Source: Apium graveolens (Eukaryota > Streptophyta > Magnoliopsida > Apiales > Apiaceae). From it: a stretch of 64,000 bases of DNA. A program made the translations under genes and the position numbers. Below the pieces are notes generated by a model. That model was not told where the DNA came from. It did not search any database and saw only the letters and a program-made list of their open reading frames with translations. This document shows, one piece after another, positions 56,373 through 64,000 of this stretch. The DNA lies in NCBI RefSeq assembly GCF_009905375.1, contig NC_133653.1, positions 70,070,920-70,134,919 of the forward strand, in the 5' to 3' direction. Every line of letters starts with the position of its first letter. The stretch's first letter is position 1.

Positions 56373-59300
56373 AAAATCTCTTTTAACAGTAAATATTTTT
56401 ATTAAGGAATTATAGATCAACTCGAAACACGGGAAACAAGGTACTGAATATCAGAGCCATGATTCACAAAACTATTCTATATTCAAGTAATTGAATGGTT
56501 TTCATATATCAAAGATTGGACAAGAGGATTTAGTGAGGCTAATGGATAGTATGAAGGGTAATGCCAATTTGGGCTCAAAGTAATGGTTTCTCATCAAGGT
56601 TCAAGTACTGGATCATTAAGAATGTAAGCTTCATGAATATTAAGGGTGTTAAGGTATGAAGAATGATTTTTTTTTTAGCTCAGGGTATATCAGAATTTTC
56701 AAGCTTTAGGATAAGAAAGAGGGTATCAATTAATGAGGAATCAAGCTGGGAAGTATCTGACTATCAGAATTCAAAGTAAGGTTCTATAGGGGTTCAAGTA
56801 TCAGGATGAGATAACAATGCATAGAAAACATCAACATGTTAATCAAGAGGATCAATCAAGAAATATATCAACTCTTTATTTTTATCATGGCATTAAACTA
56901 TCATGAAAGACTTTTGAACTACTTGCAAAACGTACTCGAGGGTTCATGGCATCTCTATGTAACTCAAAGATAAACAAAAGATACGCTTGATTTAAATATA
57001 TCAAAATGACTCAGGATAATTGCATCGATATATATATGAACTGTTTACAGTGAATACGAAGGTCAAGTTGAATCACTTGCCTTGAAATAGACTGGTCTGG
57101 TCTGACTGGTAGGAGCAACAACTGGAGCTTCACTCGACTTTTATGGCAAGTTTTCCCTCGTCTCGAGATCCTACATAAATAATAATAATCCTCATTATAA
57201 TATATTCTTACCATCTTAACCTATTTACAACCCGAAATTAAACATGGATGGCACTTAGGCCTATACGCACTTAATTCATATCCACCATTATATTTTCAAA
57301 TGTACACACGTAGCCACATAATCACATATCGTATATTAATACCAAATAACATCATATACACCATAATGCCACACTAGGCTTGGATGATCTCGACTCACCA
57401 CTTAAGTCACTTGGTCACTAACTAAACAAAGTCTTCAAATTTGGGCTTCCTAACTCAATGTGCCTTTCCTAAATTATCCAAAACCTATTGACCCTCACTT
57501 GTGCCTTTTGCTCTACTGACCTTATACTATCTTACAACTATGGTGGTCGACCTAATACTCACTTCTAAGTGTTCTAAAGCTATGTGATAAGTGAAAGTGC
57601 TCACTGGTGCAAATTTCAGAATGGTAACTAAGGTTTCTTGAGTGCATTAGACACTCTTAAACTACAAGTTTTTCTTCAAAATTTTTACACAAGACTCTCC
57701 TGACCTAAGGGTATCTCACAAGCTTGATGTGGCTCAAAGGCCTGGCTTGGGCCTTCTTGGGCCTAAGCTAAAAGTCCAAGGTTCCCCTGTTTTTCTGGGC
57801 AGAAAATGCCCTGACTTGAATTAACTTGTGACACATGGTTCTAGCTCATATCCTATGAACTATGGTTGGAAAAACTTCTCTGACATACCCTCTAACTAAG
57901 GCCCAATTGGGCCTAATGAGGGCCTACCCATGACATGGCCAAATCTCCCTATTTCTAAGTTGCAACAAAACTGCCCCCTGCTGGACAGATTTTGTTATTC
58001 TACTTGTGCACCTAACCAAATGACATGCAAACCTCCAACCAACTCCTAAAACCTATTATATACTCCCCATACTAACTTCTGGTAGCTTGGGCCTCAAAGT
58101 GCACATCAATGACATGGTCAAAACTCACTCTAAACCTCAGGGTACTAAACTGATTTTTCTGCAGAAACTATAACTCTCATTTTCCAAGGCTTTGACTTGA
58201 CAAACCTATCTAACAACAACTCAAAACTTAAACAAAGACTTATACATGGTATTCTACTGAACTAACTCCCTTTTTCTCAAAATAACCTTGGTGAGATCAT
58301 CCTTACCTAAGGTGCAACTATGGCAAAACAAAAGAGACTACTCTTTACAAATCACAAACCTTTATGCTCTTGAAGCAACAAGATATATATATTTTTTATA
58401 ATAGATAACCACGAATTATTACCATGCAATAAGAAGTATAAATCAATATTAATACATTATTCCTACTGAAATTAAGGCTCACTAACAACATGAATCTAAA
58501 TGATCAAAACTTCTAAAAAAAATCAAAAGTGATTTACATGCATGCATGCTTTCGGATCTTTCAAGCCAAAGCAACATGATTTCCAAATAAATTTTTATCA
58601 TAATTCAACATGCAAGCCTAACATGGATTACAACTAAATGATCAACTAGCATGCAAAAGGATTTTATCAAGCTTTTACTATAAAATTCACGTTATCATCA
58701 CAAAATACACAAAAATGTAACAAGGCAACAAAAACACCATCCATTCGGCTCCTATCAAGTCATGGCCGAATGGATTAGGGTAAGAACAACATTTCATAAG
58801 TGTAACACTCTTATGTCTAGCCATTCTTGACCCTATGATACTATATCTCATGGTGAAAGCCTTAGATTCACAAGAATCAAGGAGGTTCACTTTGAGTTTA
58901 ACAAAAACATCACCATGCAAGGTCAAAACATAGGTTTTTCACTCTAAACTTTTGAAATATATATAAGAATAATATATAGGGAGTAAAATTACTTGGATAT
59001 AAGATGATTGTTTGAGTGAGAGTTGAAGAAAGAAGGGGATGGGGCTCGGTTTTGGTGGTTGCCGAGAGGGGAGGGGAAAAACCGAGAGGTGAGGGAGGAG
59101 GGAGGGAGAAGAGAGTGAAGTGGTGGGGTGAAGTGAGGTGATGATCACTTCTTGGACTTGTTTTTATGCATTGATTTGACTATAATGTGAGTGGGTTTGA
59201 GATTTTACAAGAATAACCCTCCAATATAGTTAGGTAGATTTGCATGCAAGGGTAAAGGGGTAAATTGGTTAGCAAAATGTGAGTTAGTGGGGTTGAGAAT

Positions 59301-59725
59301 GTCTTCTTTGCCCTTTGATTAAATAGAAGAGAGTTTGCATGCAAGGTTATTCATGTAATTTGATAAATATGACAACTAAAATTTATAATGATTTATTTTT
59401 ATAAAATAAAATACAAGTTCAAAAATTATAAAATTTATACCATAAATTAACTTGTATTTTTAGAGACTTTATAAAATCATTTTCAAAATTTGTGAACAAA
59501 ATGCCTTTTAAAAGAAGATTTTTCCGAAGCTTAGAATATTCCTTGTAAATCAAAAATAAAGAAATTAAATAAACTCTTGCTTTGAAAAATCATATACTAC
59601 CCAAAGCAAATTTATAATGCAGAAATTTTCACTCACACAAACGTACAATCATTGAATATATTTTCATTTGACTTAATATTATACCAAATTCACAAATAAT
59701 ATTACATAAAATGCCGGTCGTAACA
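56373..59725 (-). repeat. 5' LTR of C, outer part (split by D)
   Basis: This aligns with 35653-38999 with about 11 visible differences, nearly all transitions. In plus orientation it ends GTCGTAACA and is followed by the ATGCA duplication. Confidence 0.92.
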
Positions 59726-59730
59726 ATGCA
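59726..59730. repeat. Target site duplication of C, right copy (ATGCA)
   Basis: This repeats 34971-34975. Joining across C at this point restores an uninterrupted reading frame of F's accessory ORF. Confidence 0.9.
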
Positions 59731-62354
59731 GAGCCATAAATGATTGCTTTAGATTTTTGATGCTCTGTTCCATACCGGTGACATCAAACCTTTCCATCTG
59801 CTCAGTAAATTTGTTGAATTTATTTTTGATTTCCACATGAGTTGGCACAAGGTCATCCGGTTTGTCTTTCACCAATCTCCTGATTCTGTCTTGATGATTA
59901 TTCAGAGTCTTTTGTAGTGCTTTAGCAATTAGGTGAAAAGCTTTGAGCTGGGCCTTATAGACTTCTGTCATAACATCATAGACTTCCTGTGGAGTGAGGG
60001 TCTTGGCATTGCTTCCTAGGATGGTGATATGCTCTTATCTAAACCTAGCCAAAACCTCATGCATCTCCAAACTAAAATCTTTATCTAGCAAAGCATCCAC
60101 ATTTCCATCTTGCTCAACTTCATTTATAATATTATGTTGCTATTTTTCAACAACTTCCTTGTAGAAAAGCAAGATTTTCTGATAATCTTGATTGGACATA
60201 TCAGTTGTAAGCACTGTTGGGTAATATTGGCAAGGCTAGAGAGTTGGTCCACTAGAAGATCATTCATGGTTATTGGTTGAGTCTGAGCATCCTACAGCCA
60301 CTGGGAGATGAGGTGTGAGGGTTGTTGTGTAGGGTTAGAGGTATATGGTATATCTGTTTAGTTTGAGGTAGAGCGTTGTGAATAGATAGGTAATCCTGTG
60401 ATTGGAATCACAGTTGAACTCACAGTAGAAACTGTGGTTGTGACAATGTGTTCTTCACTAAGAATGGGAACCTCCATTTGAATTGGAGGGGATTTGACCA
60501 GGTTACTGTCATGTACCATGGCATCAAACCCTTGTTCTTCTTGTAAAGAACTGGCATGTGCTTAACTTGTCTCCCTAATGATGGGATCATTGACAATTGG
60601 ACTCCTAGCTTCAGTTGCTAAAGCAATCTCATCCAGGGTTTTCAGGGGAGTTGTCCCTACATGAGGAACCTCCAACTGAATTGGAGAGGATTTAGATAGC
60701 TCCCCCTCAGGAATACTACCCTGAAATCTTTTAATCTGTGAAGATTGATTTGCACTTGAAGGTGCATTTGTTATAACCACAGGGTCTTCAGTAAAAACTG
60801 ATGAAACCCCTATTTTTTTATGTCATCAAGGTCTACCCCAGAGTGTAACCTCTCCCCAACTGAATGTGGTTCCTGGGTGGTGAGCACAGTCTCTAGAACT
60901 GTGTCACTTGATTTCGACAACACATGGAAATTGGATTCAAGTGTTTCATTATATGAAGAAGAAATTTGGGAGATAAGAGTAGTGATTTGAGAATTGAGTT
61001 TTGGCAGTTCCCCCTGAATAGATGAGGGAGCTTCAAGAGATGTGCTCTCAGTGTTTGTGTCATCCTCATTCCTTCTTTCATAAACTTGATTATGTTCAAG
61101 TTATGGTGCAGACTCTTTACAAGATGCACTAGGGAGAGTGCTTTGCTCAATAGAGACATCCTGTTGAGAGGATGCCTCTAGAGTCTATTTTAGTCCCTCT
61201 TTTTCAACTACATCATTTTGGGAGGATGCATAGGTAGCTAATTGAGTGGTTAACTCAGATTTATTTGCCTTCTTTGTTTTTTTGACCAGGTTAGACTCTA
61301 TTGGTATTTGATCCTCACCACTCTCATTTATAACAGTCAAGGGTGCCTACTTTCTCTTCTTTTTACTCACTTCACCCTTTTGAGAGGATGAAATGGTTGG
61401 TTTCCTAGCTTCTAATGGTAAATAAGGAAGTATCTCAGTTTGGGAAGGCCCCTGTTGGTGTTCCTGTGTTTGTTCTTCCACAGGGACAGGAGCCATAACT
61501 GTGCTAATTTGGACATTAGACATCATGTCAGGCATAGGGTAAGGGTAAGTCATGAATCTTTCCAACATAAATGGAGTGATTCTAAAACTTACATGTATCT
61601 TATTCTTTGTAAAGTGAGCCAAATAGAATTTTGGACACCTGTTTATTATTGCCTATTTTTGTTCTATCTATACCATTAAGTATATGAATGTCTTGAACTT
61701 TATGGTTAAAGTAGACATTATAAACCTAGGAAGAAAACTCTCCTTAGTTCTTGTGGCCAAAGGCATTGTGAGCATTGTTCCAAGTTCCTCCATAATTAAG
61801 AGCCCCACATTTATATATCTGTTGTGAGCCATGGAGAACACCAGCTTCTGGACCACACTTGAGATGTTGTCATAGCCTGTCTTCCTGTAGGTGAAAGCCC
61901 TCATAATTAAGTCAAACAGGAATGACCATACCCTCCTCAGGTGCTTTTTGTTCAAGCTAGCTAGATTGATCTTCTCACTGTAGTTGATAAAATCTATGAA
62001 CTCAGCTAGCTCTTCTTGAGTTGGGACCTCCACCATGTTGTCACTACGAATACCCAAAGCCTTGTTGACATCATTCTCATTAAATTCCACCTGATGCCCT
62101 TGAATTGAGCAGTTTACCACCAGAGATGCAGCTTGGTTCTCATGCACAACTGTCTCAACCACATATATGTTCCAGAAATCGCTGAGAACATCCAGATACC
62201 GAATGGGATTTGCAGTTAGAGCACCTGTAAAAAATATCTCAGATAGAAACTTAAAAAAACTCTTGAAACTATCATGAGCTTGGTTAGCATCTGTGAATGC
62301 AAGGTAGTTGGTGCCCTCCTTTGGGATAAAAGCTCTATCAGTGTTTGCTGCCAT
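59731..62354 (-). pseudogene. N-terminal part of the accessory ORF of F (env-like/plant transposon domain)
   Basis: The start is ATG 62354 (MAANTDRAF). The first 230 residues (62354-61668) are open and well formed: FWNIYVVETVV, VNCSIQGHQVEFNENDVNKALGI, then SLNKKHLRRVWSFLFDLIMRAF and SSVVQKLVFSMAHNRYINVGLLIMEE. This resembles the domain that follows pol in SIRE-type Copia elements (called env-like) and, in layout, ORF3 of B. The rest is low-complexity, Ser/Thr/Gln-rich and broken by stops; readable pieces are 61622-61347, 61159-60893, 60780-60562 and 59971-59731. No signal peptide or membrane segment is evident. It continues at 34970-33245 and 1679-1198, giving an ancestral ORF of roughly 1600 codons. 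Confidence 0.7.
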
Positions 62355-62459
62355 TTTAAGTGTTTGAATTTGAGTGGGCAAGAGATTTGAGAGAGAAAGA
62401 GTTTGAAATGAAAGAGAATGGTTAAGATTTGCAGAAATTAGGTCACTTGAGATCTCGAA

Positions 62460-62990
62460 AGCGTAAAGAGGAGTTATGTCGAGATGTCTGGGTATTTATA
62501 GAAAAGGTAGGTGACTTCTCGAGAAGTAGAAATAAACGTCTGGGATTTACTTATCAAGAAGTCACATGAGAGAATAGATACATATCGATATGTCACTTTC
62601 CTGACTCTTATTGAGAACTAGATAATGACTTATCGAGATGTCAAGTAAATTCCCTATTTATCCTGAATGGACTGAATTTTTCCAATTCTTACTTGAATAA
62701 ATCAAAATAAAACTAGAATGATTTTATATCAAAAGTATTTTACTGAAACAATTTATTAATTTAAATTAATTCAGTTCTAAGTTGTCGAGAAGTCTAAAAT
62801 GTATACTTGTAGAGAACTCTATGAATTAACATATATCGAGATCTCTATAATGACTTATCGAGAATTCATAATAAGACTTGTCAAGAAGTCCTTCGAGAAG
62901 TAAAGAAAGTAACTTATCGAGAACTCTGTCGAGAAGTCTCAAAATGACATGTCGAGAAGTCAGTTAGACTTATCGAGAACCCGGTTCTCT
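62460..62990 (-). repeat. Palindromic iterons in the spacer before the accessory ORF of F
   Basis: A dozen or more copies of a motif centred on TTATCGAGAAGTC or its reverse, several of them full palindromes such as ACTTCTCGAGAAGT (about 62514-62527). Spacing is irregular, about 20-60 bp. The core CGAGA/TCTCG with flanking ACTT/AAGT is shared with the LTR array at 432-795. The array lies between the pol end (63236) and a TATA box at 62493-62500. Confidence 0.8.
62493..62500 (-). promoter_or_regulatory. Putative internal promoter of the accessory ORF of F
   Basis: Sense CTATAAATACC is a near-ideal plant TATA box about 140 bp before ATG 62354. It is followed by a pyrimidine-rich leader with CTCTTTC, TTTCTCTCTC and CTCTTGCCC strings. 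The iteron array lies mostly upstream. The layout is that of a complete core promoter inside the element. It is inferred from sequence only. Confidence 0.5.
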
Positions 62991-63235
62991 ATATACTCTT
63001 GTTCTTTTTGATTCTGTCTTATGCTAATTTCACATATTGAAAATGTAAATTAACAGTTAGATAGTTTTCTTAGAATTTGAAAAATTCCAAGGTAAATTTT
63101 GAATTTTGAAAAATAAATATACAGAGAATTTTGAACTATTTATAACTCATATTCCAGTTAATTTCTAATTAAATCAAATTGATTTTGATTTACTGGAAAT
63201 TATTATGCTGCAACACATCAGCTGAGTTCTTGCCT

Positions 63236-64000
63236 TTAGGATGAAGAACTTAGCATTCCAATTTCACCAACAAGTCTAGTGAAAGTTGCTTAATCCAAAG
63301 TTTTAGTGAAAATGTCAGCTAATTTATTTTCTAGTTAGAACTAAAACAAGCTCAATAGTACCATTTGCAACATGGACTCTAATAAAATGGTACCTTACAT
63401 CAATGTGCTTTGTTCTAGAATAATTAACTGGATTAGTAACAATAGATATAACACTAGTATTGTCACACATAATTGGAATTTTATGTAACACTAGGCCATA
63501 GTCCATTAGCTAATTTCTAATACAAAGCACTTGAGCACAACAACTTCCAGCATCTATGTATTCAGTCTCATCTGTGGAATTTGACACAAGTTGTTGTTTC
63601 TTGCTATACCGGGATACAAGTCTTTGTCCAAGAAATTGACACCTTCCACTAATATTCTTTATGTCAACCCTATATTCAGCAAAATTTGCATTTGTGTATC
63701 CAACAGCTTCAAATCCTGTTCCCTTAGGATATCATAATTCCAAGTTTGGTGTCCCCTTCAAGTATCTAAAAATTCTTTTCACAACCATCAAATGTGATTC
63801 TTTTAGATTAGCTTGAAATCTTGTACACAGACATGTTGCAAACATAATGTCTGGTCTACTAGCTGTCAAATACAACAAAGACCCAATCATTCATCTATAA
63901 CTTGAAATGTCTAGACTTTTTCCTTTCTAATCTTCATCGGACTTTGTAGCTGTAGACATAGGTGTTGATGCAGGTGAACAATCAACCATTCTGAACTTCT
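63236..64000 (-). pseudogene. RT end and RNase H of F (SIRE-like Copia), partial
   Basis: This is the C-terminal end of a Copia pol whose remainder lies beyond the right edge. The minus strand reads MIGSLLYLTASRPDIMF (RT end), then an RNase H with GYTNANFA, GRCQFLGQRLVSRYSKKQQ, CDNTSVISIVTNPV and RTKHIDVRYHFIR, ending LADIFTKTL and a stop at 63236-63238. Breaks: TGA at 63891-63893, a frameshift near 63320 and a TAA in the last 60 bp. The Asp expected in the GYxDAD block is Asn here, so the enzyme would be inactive even if read. The pattern fits SIRE-type Copia. Confidence 0.8.

Larger units (their letters stand above)
34976..59725 (-). mobile_element. Element C: Tekay-like chromodomain Gypsy with 4-kb LTRs (D nested inside)
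   Basis: A complete element on the minus strand, about 13.5 kb without the nested D. LTRs of about 4.02 kb (34976-38999, and 44452-45123 plus 56373-59725) read TGTTACGACCGG...GTGTGACA in sense, with canonical TG...CA ends. The primer site for initiator tRNA-Met lies at 44434-44446 and the purine tract at 39000-39015. gag-pol has three stops and one frameshift. By eye the LTRs differ at only about 11 places, so insertion is recent. It sits in F's accessory ORF with duplication ATGCA. Confidence 0.93.

Noticed and set aside
1..64000. Host genes
   Set aside because: Every long open frame belongs to an element or is a compositional artefact; no exon-intron gene structure was recognised.

Overview
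The window is plant nuclear DNA, most likely from a eudicot. It consists entirely of LTR retrotransposons nested inside one another. I see no host gene, rRNA, tRNA or CRISPR array. The plant assignment rests on the element lineages: Tekay/Del-type chromodomain Gypsy, Athila-type Gypsy with a tRNA-Asp primer site, Angela/Tork-like Copia and SIRE-like Copia with an extra ORF. I cannot name the species.

Six elements can be delimited. F is an outer SIRE-like Copia on the minus strand that runs off both ends of the window (pieces 1-1684, 33240-34975 and 59726-64000). E is an Angela/Tork-like Copia on the minus strand (1685-33239, 5-bp target duplication ATTCT) inserted in F's accessory ORF. A is a Tekay-like Gypsy on the plus strand (1892-13626) inserted in E's 3' LTR. 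B is an Athila-like Gypsy on the plus strand (20220-31474, duplication ATATA) inserted in E's leader. C is a Tekay-like Gypsy on the minus strand with 4-kb LTRs (34976-59725, duplication ATGCA) inserted elsewhere in F's accessory ORF. D is a Tekay-like Gypsy on the minus strand, closely related to A (45124-56367, duplication GTAAC), inserted in C's 5' LTR. Insertion order follows from the nesting: F first, then E and C, then A and B in E, and D in C.

A, C and D each carry one gag-pol frame in the order Gag, CCHC zinc knuckles, protease, reverse transcriptase, RNase H, integrase, chromodomain. A is broken many times and C four times. D is open except for one in-frame TAG and is the best-preserved element. 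B has a gag-pol with many stops plus a separate third ORF. E retains only scattered Gag, integrase and RT/RNase H fragments. F shows the end of pol plus a very long decayed accessory ORF that continues across both insertions.

The most interesting signal is regulatory. In both elements with an accessory ORF downstream of pol (Gypsy B and Copia F), the palindromic repeat array of the LTR recurs in the pol-accessory spacer. There it is followed by a TATA-like box and a pyrimidine-rich leader just before the accessory ATG. This looks like an internal promoter module sharing parts with the LTR, present independently in two superfamilies. The two accessory proteins may also share a domain. These are inferences from reading and have not been tested.
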